From positions 1-35,034 of the forward strand of contig VGDZ01000029.1 of assembly GCA_016869515.1 (NCBI GenBank): 35,034 nt of DNA, given 5' to 3'. The notes under the pieces are model-generated. The model did no database searches, had not been told where the DNA came from, and worked only from the letters and a program-made list of their open reading frames with translations. Origin of the DNA: Alphaproteobacteria bacterium. Its GTDB lineage: Bacteria > Pseudomonadota > Alphaproteobacteria > VGDZ01. The number at the start of each line of letters is the position of its first letter. Position 1 is the stretch's first letter. Made by a program: the position numbers and the translations under genes. This document shows positions 1 to 7,483 of this stretch, in pieces.

Positions 1-249
1 GACGCCCGCCCCCGCATCCGCAACAATGCTGAGGCCGACGGCGAGGTGCTGGCGCGCGTCGCCGATCCCGACGCCGCCGGCCGCAAGCTGCTGGCCGAGG
101 CGGCGGATCGGCTGCGCTTCTCGGCCCGCGGCTATCACCGCGTGCTGCGCGTCGCCCGCACCCTGGCCGATCTCGACGGCAGCGAAAGCGTCGGCCGCAT
201 CCACATCGCCGAGGCGGTCAGCTACCGCCAACTTCCGGCCGGGCGGTAA
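1..249 (+). CDS. comM: ComM / YifB-family Mg-chelatase-like AAA ATPase, C-terminal fragment
   Basis: The last 82 codons of a gene entering from the left edge, ending at TAA. The residues include FSARGYHRVLRVARTLADL and a late IHIAEAVSYR, the typical C-terminal Mg-chelatase subunit domain of ComM/YifB. This family is a hexameric helicase that aids branch migration during natural transformation; that role is family knowledge. The N-terminal part and Walker motifs lie outside the window. The end is complete. A second, slightly diverged copy of the last 53 codons lies at 1384-1545, beyond an inserted cassette. Left and right copies differ by conservative changes (A/N, R/K) and silent ones, so both look like the end of a once-functional comM. 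Confidence 0.88.
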   Translation, partial: DARPRIRNNAEADGEVLARVADPDAAGRKLLAEAADRLRFSARGYHRVLRVARTLADLDGSESVGRIHIAEAVSYRQLPAGR

Positions 250-388
250 TTCCCCCGCCGCGCTACACTGGCGCCATGACGATTCGGGACTGGGCGTGAG
301 CGCGCTGGCGGCGGCGCTGCTGCCCTTCGGGCGGCCGCGCGTGCTGGCGGTACTGGCGATGGGCTTCGCCAGCGGCCTGCCGCTGGCG
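88..388 (+). repeat. Left copy of 301-bp imperfect direct repeat (comM end plus ampG start)
   Basis: This segment aligns without gaps to 1384-1684, at a constant offset of 1296 bp. By eye there are 14 mismatches: nine in the first 33 bp and five in the remaining 268 bp. It spans the last codons of comM, the short intergenic gap and the first 31 codons of ampG. Similarity stops abruptly at 388/389, where the low-GC cassette begins. Confidence 0.93.
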
Positions 389-394
389 GAATAG
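296..394 (+). pseudogene. Truncated ampG 5' fragment
   Basis: GTG start, 32 codons, then TAG at 392-394. The first 31 codons match the start of the intact ampG at 1592 except for one silent change (GTA/GTG). After the codons for GLPLA the sequence leaves ampG and runs into the inserted cassette, where a glutamate codon and a stop follow. It would encode only the first membrane segment and is not expected to function. It marks the left junction of the cassette. Confidence 0.88.
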
Positions 395-445
395 GGTAGA
401 GTGCCGGGTCGGCACCTGCTGAAGGTTCTCACCTATTTGCGCCGC

Positions 446-1249
446 CTATCGAAGTTCGTGGCCGAACACTACTTCATTGGACACTTCGCGAGTGACGCTG
501 TCGATCAGCATGAAGCGAACACGATGTTTCGGAACGCAATGAAATACTGACTTGAAACGCTGTGTGACTCCAGATTCTCCTTCTCGAAACCTTCGGGCCA
601 TAGAGCCAGCAGCATTCGCAATGAAGTCGGCGACCTCAAGGCCTGGTTCCTTAGCCCGCTTTGTCATCAGGCAATGGTCCACCGCAATTCGCCGCCCGCC
701 CTCCTCAATATCCAATTGGCCAAAGTACTGTTGGATAAATGGGTCGGCCCGCTCAGAGCTCTCAAATATCAAGGCGATTGACCGAAATGGCGTCTGTGCG
801 GCGAGTTGAATCAACTGCTTCTTTACCATCTCGAAAACCGGCTGCATGAGAATGAGGTCGGACGGATAAGAAGTTTTATCGGTCACTACAGTCGCAAATC
901 GATGGAATACGTGCGTCGCGAAGAACCGAGACATCGCATTCATTCCTTCCGCAGACGCTTTCGTGCTGAATTCACTCGCATGTAGTGGCGCGTCATGATC
1001 GCCGTTGATCATCTCTCGCAATTTACGCCATGCCGGGACTAGAACATTCACATATACATTCGACATGATGCAAAGGCCGCCGAGTCCATAGAACTGCTGG
1101 TTTCCCGCAAGTCGCTCGTGACCTGTGTCGTCCACGAAGATCAAGAGACAGTCATTGCTAGGTTTAAGTTCCGTGCTCGAGATCAATACACGCTCCCAAT
1201 TTTCCTTTGTAAGTCGGTGCCGCTTCTGCGTTCGGACTTTAGTGTCCAA
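446..1249 (-). CDS. DUF3800-like protein (cassette cargo)
   Basis: 267 residues from a TTG start; no ATG precedes residue 62 and the core motif begins near residue 39, so an upstream start is needed. An N-terminal IFVDDTG (37-43) corresponds to the D-E-S/T-G motif that opens DUF3800 proteins. PLHASEF (88-94) matches their Leu-His motif, and LEVADFIANAAGSMARR (204-220) matches the C-terminal LQ-x-AD-hydrophobic motif. Acidic residues at D40, D41, D171-like and D208 would suit an RNase-H-like metal site, which is inference. DUF3800 genes are often found in accessory and defence regions, but no function is established. Codon use and GC differ from all other genes in the window. The ORF stays open upstream to 1294 but offers no better start. 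Confidence 0.75.
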   Translation of the reverse strand: MDTKVRTQKRHRLTKENWERVLISSTELKPSNDCLLIFVDDTGHERLAGNQQFYGLGGLCIMSNVYVNVLVPAWRKLREMINGDHDAPLHASEFSTKASAEGMNAMSRFFATHVFHRFATVVTDKTSYPSDLILMQPVFEMVKKQLIQLAAQTPFRSIALIFESSERADPFIQQYFGQLDIEEGGRRIAVDHCLMTKRAKEPGLEVADFIANAAGSMARRFREGESGVTQRFKSVFHCVPKHRVRFMLIDSVTREVSNEVVFGHELR

Positions 1250-1304
1250 AATCTTGAGGCTCGTGCCCCGGCCCCTCGTTAAGGCGACTCGATGTCAATG
1301 GACC

Positions 1305-1313
1305 ATTATATCA
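1305..1313 (-). promoter_or_regulatory. Candidate extended -10 promoter for the DUF3800-like gene
   Basis: Read on the minus strand the sequence is TGATATAAT: a perfect -10 hexamer with the TGn extension. It lies about 55 bp before the TTG start. No convincing -35 is seen, which is acceptable for extended -10 promoters. It lies inside the cassette, so the cargo could be transcribed independently of host genes. Confidence 0.5.
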
Positions 1314-1383
1314 TTCGGCTGCCGACACTTTTTGTATGTAGAAGATCACTGGCCACCACCTAAGTGGTAGACGCGTATTGATA

Positions 1384-1545
1384 CTGCTTAACGAGGCCGC
1401 CGATCGCCTGAAATTCTCGGCCCGCGGCTATCACCGCGTGCTGCGCGTCGCCCGCACCCTGGCCGATCTCGACGGCAGCGAAAGCGTCGGCCGCATTCAC
1501 ATCGCCGAAGCGGTCAGCTACCGCCAACTTCCGGCCGGGCGGTAG
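1384..1545 (+). pseudogene. Duplicated comM 3' fragment
   Basis: 53 codons in the comM frame, from LLNEAADRLKFSARGY to the TAG at 1543-1545, with no start codon or upstream part. It is a remnant of the comM end on the far side of the cassette. Its amino-acid differences from the left copy are conservative, consistent with descent from a functional comM of a related strain. Confidence 0.85.
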
Positions 1546-1571
1546 CTCCCCCGCCGCGCTACACTGGCGCC

Positions 1572-1595
1572 ATGACGATTCGGGACTGGGCGTGA
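1572..1595 (+). other. Seven-codon upstream ORF overlapping the ampG start
   Basis: ATG ACG ATT CGG GAC TGG GCG TGA. Its stop overlaps the ampG GTG start as GTGA, a layout used for translational coupling. An identical small frame precedes the truncated ampG copy at 276-299, so the arrangement predates the duplication. The peptide resembles the start of longer AmpG proteins, so an old frameshift is an alternative. Confidence 0.4.
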
Positions 1596-2848
1596 GCGCG
1601 CTGGCGGCGGCGCTGCTGCCCTTCGGGCGGCCGCGCGTGCTGGCGGTGCTGGCGATGGGCTTCGCCAGCGGCCTGCCGCTGGCGCTGGGCGCGGGCACGC
1701 TGTCGGTGTGGCTGGCGGAAAGCGGCGTCAGCCGCGCCACCATCGGCCTGTTCGCCGCCATCGGCACGCCCTATGCGCTCAAGTTCCTGTGGGCGCCGTT
1801 GGTCGACCGGCTGCCGCTGCCGCTCTTGGGCAGGCTGCTGGGAAGGCGCCGGTCCTGGCTGCTCCTGACGCAAGCCGCGGTGATCGTCTGCATGATCGGC
1901 CTCGGCCAAGCCGATCCCCGGATCGATCCGCTGCTGACGGCCACCTGGGCGGTCGCGTTGGCGATTTCGTCCGCCAGCCAGGACATCGTGGTCGATGCCT
2001 GGCGGGTCGAGATCCTGGAGCGCGAGCTGCTGCCGGCCGGCGCGACCTCGGTGCAACTCGGTTATCGCATCGCCATGCTGACCTCGGGCGCGGGCGCGCT
2101 CTATCTCGCCAGCGCCTTGCCATGGGCCACGGTCTACGCCGTCATGGCCGGGCTGATGGCGATCGGCGTGGCGACGACGCTGCTGGGGCCCGAGCCCGAG
2201 GCGCCGGCCGATCCCGGCGGCGGCATCGGCCAGCGCATCGTCCGCGCCGTGGTCCATCCCTTCGTCGAATTCGCCGGCCGGCCGGGCTGGCCGGTGCTGC
2301 TGGCCTTCGTGCTGTTCTACAAGTTCGGCGATGCCTTCGCCGGCGTGATGACCAATCCCTTCCTGGTCGACATCGGCTTTTCCAAGATCGACATCGCCAA
2401 CGTCGCCAAGGTGTTCGGCTTCGGCGCCTCGCTGGCCGGCCTGGCCTTGGGCGGCGTCTTGATGAACGCGGTCGGCGTGACGCGCGCGCTGTGGATCTGC
2501 GGCATTCTGCAATTGCTCACCAATCTGATGTTCGTCGTCCAGGCCCGCGCCGGCGCCGATCTCGGCCTGTTGGCGCTGACCATCGGCCTCGAGAACCTGG
2601 CCGGCGGCATGGGCTCGGCGGCCTTCGTCGCCTATATCTCGGGGCTGTGCGCGCTGTCCTACACCGCCACCCAATACGCGCTGCTGTCGGCGCTGGCGGC
2701 GGTCGGGCGCACGCTGCTGTCGACCAGCTCGGGCTGGATCGCGCAGCAGCTGGGCTGGGAGTTGTTCTTCGTCGCCAGCGCCGTCGCCGCAATTCCCGGG
2801 CTCTTGCTGCTGGCCTGGGTCGGCCGGATCGAGCGCGCCGGGCGATGA
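1592..2848 (+). CDS. ampG: AmpG-family MFS permease
   Basis: 418 residues and about 12 hydrophobic segments, the usual MFS size. The N-terminal stretch [19 protein letters not shown] and the following [13 protein letters not shown] are characteristic of AmpG, the inner-membrane permease that imports anhydro-muropeptides for cell-wall recycling. [10 protein letters not shown] and [15 protein letters not shown] open the second half, as in AmpG. The start is GTG at 1592: the ATG at 1572 opens only a 7-codon frame (MTIRDWA) whose TGA overlaps this GTG as GTGA. The gene overlaps the following macrodomain gene by ATGA. Substrate is inferred from family; other AmpG/PucC-like permeases exist, so specificity is less certain than fold. 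Confidence 0.82.
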   Translation: MSALAAALLPFGRPRVLAVLAMGFASGLPLALGAGTLSVWLAESGVSRATIGLFAAIGTPYALKFLWAPLVDRLPLPLLGRLLGRRRSWLLLTQAAVIVCMIGLGQADPRIDPLLTATWAVALAISSASQDIVVDAWRVEILERELLPAGATSVQLGYRIAMLTSGAGALYLASALPWATVYAVMAGLMAIGVATTLLGPEPEAPADPGGGIGQRIVRAVVHPFVEFAGRPGWPVLLAFVLFYKFGDAFAGVMTNPFLVDIGFSKIDIANVAKVFGFGASLAGLALGGVLMNAVGVTRALWICGILQLLTNLMFVVQARAGADLGLLALTIGLENLAGGMGSAAFVAYISGLCALSYTATQYALLSALAAVGRTLLSTSSGWIAQQLGWELFFVASAVAAIPGLLLLAWVGRIERAGR

Positions 2849-3360
2849 GCGTCGAGATCGTCGCCGGCGACATCACGCGGCTCGTGGTCGACGCCATCGT
2901 CAACGCCGCCAATGAGACCTTGCTGGGCGGCGGCGGAGTCGACGGCGCCATCCATCGCGCCGCCGGGCCCGACCTCTTGGCAGAATGCCGGACCCTGGGC
3001 GGCTGCCCGACCGGCCAGGCCAAGATCACGCGCGGCTATCGTCTCAAGGCGCGGCATGTCATCCACACCGTCGGCCCGATCTGGCAGGGCGGCGGCGCGG
3101 GCGAGGCGCGGCTGTTGGAATCCTGCTATCGCCGCTCGCTCGAACTGGCGGCCGAGCATGCGCTCGGCTCGATCGCCTTTCCGGCGATCTCGACCGGGGT
3201 CTACGGCTATCCGCTCGAGGCCGCGACCGAGATCGCGCTGGGCGTGGCCGAGGACTGGCTGGCGACCGGCCGCGCGCCCGCGCGGCTGGTGTTCGTCTGT
3301 TTCGGCGATGCCGCGCTGGCGACCTATCGCCGCATCTGGGCTGCCCGCGCCCGGGCATGA
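2845..3360 (+). CDS. Macrodomain protein, O-acetyl-ADP-ribose deacetylase-like
   Basis: 171 residues forming one macrodomain. VEIVAGDIT at the start, [20 protein letters not shown] around residues 23-42 (ADP-ribose binding, with catalytic-type Asn/Asp) and [12 protein letters not shown] in the second half are hallmark macrodomain motifs of the YmdB/MacroD type. These enzymes hydrolyse O-acetyl-ADP-ribose and remove ADP-ribose from proteins. The ATG overlaps the ampG stop (ATGA), and the gene's own TGA overlaps the rsmB start, so it is in a translationally coupled run. Link to cell-wall recycling or rRNA methylation is unknown. Confidence 0.9.
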   Translation: MSVEIVAGDITRLVVDAIVNAANETLLGGGGVDGAIHRAAGPDLLAECRTLGGCPTGQAKITRGYRLKARHVIHTVGPIWQGGGAGEARLLESCYRRSLELAAEHALGSIAFPAISTGVYGYPLEAATEIALGVAEDWLATGRAPARLVFVCFGDAALATYRRIWAARARA

Positions 3361-4634
3361 GCCGCGCCGATCCCGCCCGCGACAAGGCGTTGGCGATCCT
3401 GGCGGCGGTGCTGGAACGCCGCCAGCCGCTAGATGCCTGGATGGGCGTGGCCGACGATCTGCCGGCGCGCGATCGTGCCTTTGTCCGGCTGATGGTGCTG
3501 ACGGTGCTGCGGCGGCTGGGGCAGATCGACGCCGCGCTGGCGGCGGCGTTGGATCGGCCGGATCGGAGGTTGCCGACCTCGGCGCGCCTGGCGCTGCGGC
3601 TGGGCGCCGCGCAACTGCTTTATCTCGGCACGCCGGCCCATGCCGCGGTCGATGCCGCCGCGGCCCAGGCCGGGCGGGTCAAGGCGATGCGAGGACTGGT
3701 CAACGCCGTGCTGCGGCGCATCGCCGGCAAGCCGCCGGCCGAGGCCGATGCGCTGCTCAATCTGCCGGACTGGCTGCGGGCGCGTTGGCTTGCGCATTAT
3801 GGCGAGGATGCGACCCGCGCCATTCTGGCGGTGCATCGCGCCGAGCCGCCGCTCGATCTCTCGGTCAAGCAGGATGCCGCCGGCTGGGCGGCGCGGCTGG
3901 GCGGCCGGGTGTTGGCCTCGGGCACGGTACGGATCGAGCGCGCGGGCGCGATCGAGGCGCTGGCTGGCTTTGCCGAGGGCGCGTGGTGGGTGCAGGATGC
4001 GGCAGCAGCACTGCCGGCCGCGCTGCTGGGCGATGTCGCGGGCAAGCGGGTGTTGGATCTGTGCGCCGCACCGGGCGGAAAGACCGCGCAATTGGCCGCG
4101 GCGGGCGCGCGGGTCACGGCGCTGGATCGGTCCGAGCCGCGCATGGCGCTGCTGCGGGCCAATCTCGAACGCTTGAATCTGGCGGCGGAGTGCGTCGTCG
4201 CCGATGCCGAAAGCTGGCGAGCGAGCGAGCCCTTTCCGATGGTGCTGCTGGACGCGCCTTGCAGCGCCACCGGCACCGTGCGCCGCCATCCCGACATTCC
4301 CTGGACCAAGCGGGCCGAGGACATCGTTCGGCTGGTGGCGCTGCAAGAGCGGCTGCTGGAGGCGGCGGTCGAATCGCTCGCGCCGGGCGGAACGCTGGTC
4401 TATGCGGTGTGCTCGCTCGAACCCGAGGAGGGACCGGAACGCATCGCCGCGCTGTTGGCGCGCAGGCCCGATCTGGCCCTGGACCCGATCGCGACGCTGC
4501 CTTTGGCGGTGACGCTGCGGCAGGGCGAGCTGCGCAGCCTGCCCAGCGACCTTGCCGTCGAGGGCGGAGTCGACGGCTTCTATGCGGCGCGGCTCAAGCG
4601 CGATACCAGGGCATCGAAGCTGACAAAAAGTTGA
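3357..4634 (+). CDS. rsmB: 16S rRNA m5C methyltransferase RsmB/Sun
   Basis: 425 residues, the usual length. The N-terminal part (about 8-135) is a NusB-like RNA-binding domain; the C-terminal part is a Rossmann methyltransferase. [11 protein letters not shown] (about 233-243) is the SAM-binding motif, [16 protein letters not shown] carries the motif IV Cys (near 302), and [12 protein letters not shown] the catalytic Cys (near 352). The two-cysteine arrangement is typical of RNA m5C methyltransferases; E. coli RsmB modifies C967 of 16S rRNA. The start overlaps the macrodomain stop by ATGA. In many alphaproteobacteria rsmB neighbours other genes, so this pairing may be local. Confidence 0.93.
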   Translation: MSRADPARDKALAILAAVLERRQPLDAWMGVADDLPARDRAFVRLMVLTVLRRLGQIDAALAAALDRPDRRLPTSARLALRLGAAQLLYLGTPAHAAVDAAAAQAGRVKAMRGLVNAVLRRIAGKPPAEADALLNLPDWLRARWLAHYGEDATRAILAVHRAEPPLDLSVKQDAAGWAARLGGRVLASGTVRIERAGAIEALAGFAEGAWWVQDAAAALPAALLGDVAGKRVLDLCAAPGGKTAQLAAAGARVTALDRSEPRMALLRANLERLNLAAECVVADAESWRASEPFPMVLLDAPCSATGTVRRHPDIPWTKRAEDIVRLVALQERLLEAAVESLAPGGTLVYAVCSLEPEEGPERIAALLARRPDLALDPIATLPLAVTLRQGELRSLPSDLAVEGGVDGFYAARLKRDTRASKLTKS

Positions 4635-4664
4635 TTGTGAGCACGCACCGGACCGGTTCATAAT
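4635..4664 (+). promoter_or_regulatory. Candidate promoter of the cytochrome gene
   Basis: TTGTGA (4635-4640), 18-bp spacer, CATAAT (4659-4664), directly after the rsmB stop. It precedes the cytochrome ATG at 4704 and a strong Shine-Dalgarno stretch GGGGGAGA about 5 bp before that ATG. Confidence 0.45.
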
Positions 4665-4703
4665 CCTTTCCATCGGCCGGTCGGTCGGCCGGGGGAGACG
4701 ACA

Positions 4704-5522
4704 ATGCAGCGATTCCACGCGCTCGTTCTGGGCGCTCTGGCCATGGCCGCGATCGAGGCCCAGGCCCAGGCGCCGGCGCCCGATCTGGCGGCGGGCAAGG
4801 CCCGTGCCGAGCAGATCTGCGCCGCCTGCCATGGCGCCAACGGCGTCAGCGTCGGCCCCGCCATTCCCAATCTGGCTGGGCAGAAGGCGGCCTATCTGGC
4901 GGCGCAGTTGCGCGACTTCAGGTCAGGGGCGCGCAAGAACGCGATCATGAATCCGATCGCGGCCCAAATCGGCCCGGCCGACGCCGCCAACATCGCCGCG
5001 TTCTACGCCAGCTTGCAGGGCGCGGCGCGCGCCGCCGACACCTCGCCCATGTTCCCCTCGCTGGCGATGACCAAGGTCAAGCTGCCGGCCGACTACAAGC
5101 GCGACTTCGTGCACTACACCACGGTCAACTATCCCGAGCGTCCGCAGGTCCGGCATCTTTACGCCAACCGGACCGCGGTCGACGCCGCCAAGACCACCGG
5201 CATGCTGCCCAACGGCTCGGTGCTGATCATCGAGGTCTATGTCCCCAAGCTCGACGCCAATCGCAAGCCGGTCGCCGGCAGCGACGGCAATCTGGTTCCC
5301 GACACCCTGTCCTTCGTCACGGTGATGGAGAAGCAGCCGGGCTGGGGCGCGGACGTGCCCGAGATCCTGCGCAACGGCGATTGGCTGTATGGCGCCTACA
5401 ATCCCGACCGCTCGATGCGCGCCGCCAACCAGGCCGAATGCCTGGCCTGCCACAAGCCGTTGGCGGCCGACGACTACCTGTTCTCGCTCAAGCCACTGCG
5501 CGAGTTCGCGCAGAAGCGGTGA
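4704..5522 (+). CDS. Periplasmic cytochrome c fused to a cytochrome P460 domain
   Basis: 272 residues. Residues 1-22 form a signal peptide ending in AQAQA. A class I cytochrome c domain follows, with CAACH at 39-43 and later Met residues that could be the axial ligand. From about residue 125 the sequence matches the cytochrome P460 fold: DFVHYTTVNYPERPQVRHLYAN, then GSVLIIEVY, and the second haem motif CLACH at 246-250. P460 proteins include hydroxylamine- or NO-oxidising haem enzymes, but many family members have unknown substrates. The c domain could pass electrons to or from the P460 haem. The SD is strong (GGGGGAGA). The last seven codons are also the first unit of a 28-bp tandem repeat. 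Confidence 0.82.
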   Translation: MQRFHALVLGALAMAAIEAQAQAPAPDLAAGKARAEQICAACHGANGVSVGPAIPNLAGQKAAYLAAQLRDFRSGARKNAIMNPIAAQIGPADAANIAAFYASLQGAARAADTSPMFPSLAMTKVKLPADYKRDFVHYTTVNYPERPQVRHLYANRTAVDAAKTTGMLPNGSVLIIEVYVPKLDANRKPVAGSDGNLVPDTLSFVTVMEKQPGWGADVPEILRNGDWLYGAYNPDRSMRAANQAECLACHKPLAADDYLFSLKPLREFAQKR

Positions 5523-5630
5523 GGGAAGCGAGTTCGCGCAGAAGCGGTGAGGGAAGCGAGTTCGCGCAGAAGCGGTGAGGGAAGCGAATTCGCGCAGAAG
5601 CGGTGAGGGAAGCGAATTCGCGCAGAAGCG
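5501..5630. repeat. 28-bp tandem repeat, 4.6 copies
   Basis: Contiguous units start at 5501, 5529, 5557, 5585 and 5613; the last covers only 18 bp. Units begin CGAGTTCGCGCAGAAGCG in copies 1-3 and CGAATTCGCGCAGAAGCG in copies 4-5, a single G-to-A change. Unit 1 encodes the end of the cytochrome (EFAQKR and TGA), so the array grew from the 3' end of that gene. Confidence 0.95.
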
Positions 5631-5655
5631 CGCAGGATGGTGCATGTTCGGATCG

Positions 5656-5689
5656 CCTCGTAGGCAGGCGGGGGAGCCCGCCCGCGAGG
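5656..5689. terminator. GC-rich hairpin between converging genes
   Basis: Nested inverted repeat: CCTCG (5656-5660) with CGAGG (5685-5689), and GGCGGG (5667-5672) with CCCGCC (5677-5682) around a GGAG loop. It lies between the cytochrome and the end of manC, which converge. No T-run follows on either strand, so a terminator role is tentative. Confidence 0.4.
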
Positions 5690-5750
5690 AGAAGGACAGC
5701 CGGAGGCGGATTACGCCCTTTGGGTCGGGGGTTGCCGCCTTGCGAGTCGA

Positions 5751-7190
5751 TCAGTCGCGCCCGTAGCTATCCTCGACTCGGACGATATCGTCCTCGCCCA
5801 AGTAGTCGCCGGACTGAATCTCGATCAGGCGGAGCGGGGTACTTTGGGGGTTTTCCAGCCGGTGGTGCGTGCCTGCCGGAATGAAGGTCGACTGGTTTTC
5901 CTCCAGCGTGAAGACCCGCTGGCCGACCGTCACTTGCGCGCGTCCTTGGACCACCACCCAATGTTCGGCGCGATGGGCGTGATATTGGAGCGAAAGCCGG
6001 CCGCCGGGTTTGACGACGATCTGTTTGACTTGGAAACGGTCTCCCGATTCGAGCCTTTGGAAAATGCCCCAGGGACGATGCGCCACCGGCGGGACGTCCG
6101 GTTCGTCATGACCCGTTTCTTTCAACCGTGCCACCAGGCGGCGGACATCCTGCGTGCGTTCGCGATCGGCGACCATGACGCTGTCGTCGGTGCAGACGAC
6201 CACCAGGTTGTTCACGCCCAGAACCGCCAACAGCCTGCGCTCGGAATGAAGATAATTGCCGCGACCGTCTTCGACCGTCACCTTGCCGACGACGACATTG
6301 CCGGTCGAGTCCTTGGCGCCGATGTGCCAGAGCTGATCGAAAGAGCCGACGTCGTTCCAGCCGAAATCCGCCGGCACCACCGCGGCGCGGTCGGTGCGCT
6401 CCATCACGGCGTAGTCGATTGACTGCGAGGGGCACGCATCCATCGCGGCCGAGTCGAGACGGACGAAATCGAGATCGCGTTTGGCGCGGTCGATCGCATC
6501 TTGGCATCGCCGCGCCATTTCCGGCTCGTAGCGCGCCAATGTGTCGAGATAACGCCGCGCCCGGAAGACGAACATGCCGCTGTTCCAGAGATGTTTGCGT
6601 TCGGCGACATAGCGCTCGGCCGTGGCGCGGTCGGGCTTTTCGACGAATTTGACGACTTCGAGGCAGTCACCGGCTTCGGCCAGGGGCGGGCCGGGCAGGA
6701 CATAGCCGTATCCGGTCTCGGCGCGGTCGGGGACGACGCCGAAGGTCACCAGAAAACCGCGATCGGCGCCGACCCGGGCCTTCTCCAACGCCGCCAGGAA
6801 GGCATCGGAGTTCCGGATCAGATGGTCGGTCGGCATCACCGCCAGCAGGGGATCGGCTTCCGCCTGCAAAGCGGCCAGGGCCGCAGCCGCGATCGCCGGC
6901 GCAGTGTTGCGACCGACCGGCTCAAGCACCAAGGCCGCCGGCCGCACGCCGATCTGATCGAGTTGCTCGGCGACGGCGAATCGATGCGCCGCGCTCGCCA
7001 CCACGATTGGCGGCCGAAATCGGGCCGGATCGGATACCCGCATCGCCGTCAGCTGAAGCAAGGTCGACTTGCCGGTCAGCGCCAGAAGTTGCTTGGGATA
7101 ATGCGTGCGCGACAACGGCCACAATCGGGTCCCGGCGCCGCCCGAGAGCAGCACGGGCGTGAACTTGTCCGCAGTCGATGGGCGCGTCAT
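5751..7190 (-). CDS. manC: Mannose-1-phosphate guanylyltransferase / mannose-6-phosphate isomerase
   Basis: About 479 residues, typical for the bifunctional type II enzymes (ManC/CpsB/AlgA). The N-terminal nucleotidyltransferase has LLSGGAGTRLWPLSR near residue 14 and VKFVEKPD in the middle. The C-terminal cupin has RPWGIF, FQVKQIVVKPGG and LQYHAHRAEHWVV with the metal-binding His residues. It makes GDP-mannose for polysaccharides or lipopolysaccharide. I chose ATG at 7190 because it gives the usual N-terminus; the frame stays open to a TTG at 7259 but the extra residues are not family-like. No other polysaccharide genes flank it except the WecA-like gene about 2 kb away. Confidence 0.93.
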   Translation of the reverse strand: MTRPSTADKFTPVLLSGGAGTRLWPLSRTHYPKQLLALTGKSTLLQLTAMRVSDPARFRPPIVVASAAHRFAVAEQLDQIGVRPAALVLEPVGRNTAPAIAAAALAALQAEADPLLAVMPTDHLIRNSDAFLAALEKARVGADRGFLVTFGVVPDRAETGYGYVLPGPPLAEAGDCLEVVKFVEKPDRATAERYVAERKHLWNSGMFVFRARRYLDTLARYEPEMARRCQDAIDRAKRDLDFVRLDSAAMDACPSQSIDYAVMERTDRAAVVPADFGWNDVGSFDQLWHIGAKDSTGNVVVGKVTVEDGRGNYLHSERRLLAVLGVNNLVVVCTDDSVMVADRERTQDVRRLVARLKETGHDEPDVPPVAHRPWGIFQRLESGDRFQVKQIVVKPGGRLSLQYHAHRAEHWVVVQGRAQVTVGQRVFTLEENQSTFIPAGTHHRLENPQSTPLRLIEIQSGDYLGEDDIVRVEDSYGRD

Positions 7191-7228
7191 GGGCGATGTC
7201 GGAGCGTATCGCTTCGGGCGTGGTGCCC

Positions 7229-7259
7229 TGTATACATGATTTCCTGAAGCGTCGGACAA
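7229..7259 (-). promoter_or_regulatory. Weak candidate promoter for manC
   Basis: On the minus strand, TTGTCC (7254-7259) and TATACA (7229-7234) are separated by 19 bp, longer than ideal. It sits about 40 bp before the chosen manC start. Readthrough from the tRNA gene upstream is an alternative. Confidence 0.3.
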
Positions 7260-7301
7260 TTGGCTGGTGCCATCGGCACGTGCAGGCGGGCGGAGGGAGA
7301 G

Positions 7302-7376
7302 TGGCTGGGGCGGGAGGATTCGAACCTCCGTATGGCGGAATCAAAATCCGCTGCCTTACCGCTTGGCGACGCCCCA
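7302..7376 (-). tRNA. tRNA-Gln (anticodon TTG)
   Basis: A 75-nt cloverleaf on the minus strand. The acceptor stem is TGGGGCG with CGCCCCA, followed by discriminator G and an encoded CCA. The anticodon stem is GCGGA/TCCGC around the loop TTTTGAT, giving anticodon TTG (plus-strand 7342-7344), which reads CAA glutamine codons. The T arm contains GGTTCGAATCC. Confidence 0.96.
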
Positions 7377-7390
7377 GCGGGAGGCGCCTG

Positions 7391-7396
7391 ATTACA
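7391..7396 (-). promoter_or_regulatory. Candidate -10 box for tRNA-Gln
   Basis: Minus-strand TGTAAT, five of six matching the -10 consensus, 14 bp before the mature 5' end of the tRNA. No good -35 is visible at the right distance. Confidence 0.35.
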
Positions 7397-7483
7397 CGGA
7401 ACGCATGCTTCCGTCGAGCCGGGTCCGGGGCAAGATGGTTCGGTCTCGGGCCATGCGATTCGCGACCGGAGCGAGTTCGAGCA

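Larger units (their letters stand above)
389..1383. mobile_element. Low-GC inserted cassette carrying one DUF3800-type gene
   Basis: About 995 bp separate the two direct repeats. Composition differs sharply from the surroundings: I count 27 G+C of 60 at 1141-1200 and 47 of 60 at 1621-1680. The cassette holds one gene (446-1249, minus), a candidate promoter for it, and a small hairpin near each edge: GTGCCG/CGGCAC at 401-415 and ACCAC/GTGGT at 1355-1368. No transposase, integrase, terminal inverted repeat or short target-site duplication is visible. The call as mobile element is inferred from composition and flanking duplication, not from mobility genes. Entry by homologous recombination is an alternative. 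Confidence 0.6.
1384..1684 (+). repeat. Right copy of 301-bp imperfect direct repeat
   Basis: Partner of 88-388. The first 33 bp carry most of the differences, so this copy looks like a mosaic whose left end comes from a diverged homologue. It restores the sequence upstream of ampG, including everything between comM and ampG. Confidence 0.93.

Noticed and set aside
26-394. 122-residue ORF across the comM end and the ampG fragment
   Set aside because: Wrong frame for comM with Arg/Ala/Pro-rich composition; only its final part coincides with the truncated ampG.
401-415. Terminator hairpin GTGCCG/CGGCAC after the DUF3800-like gene
   Set aside because: The stem is short and has no T-run, so termination cannot be supported.
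389-1383. Insertion sequence or integron cassette
   Set aside because: No transposase, integrase, terminal inverted repeats, attC-like structure or short target duplication; only the long homologous direct repeats are seen.
5501-5630. CRISPR-like array with 28-bp repeats
   Set aside because: The repeats are directly joined with no spacers, and unit 1 is coding. It is a simple tandem repeat.
4923-5645. Minus-strand ORF with repeated SLPSPLLREFAS-like peptide
   Set aside because: It is antisense to the cytochrome and the peptide repetition comes from the DNA tandem repeat.
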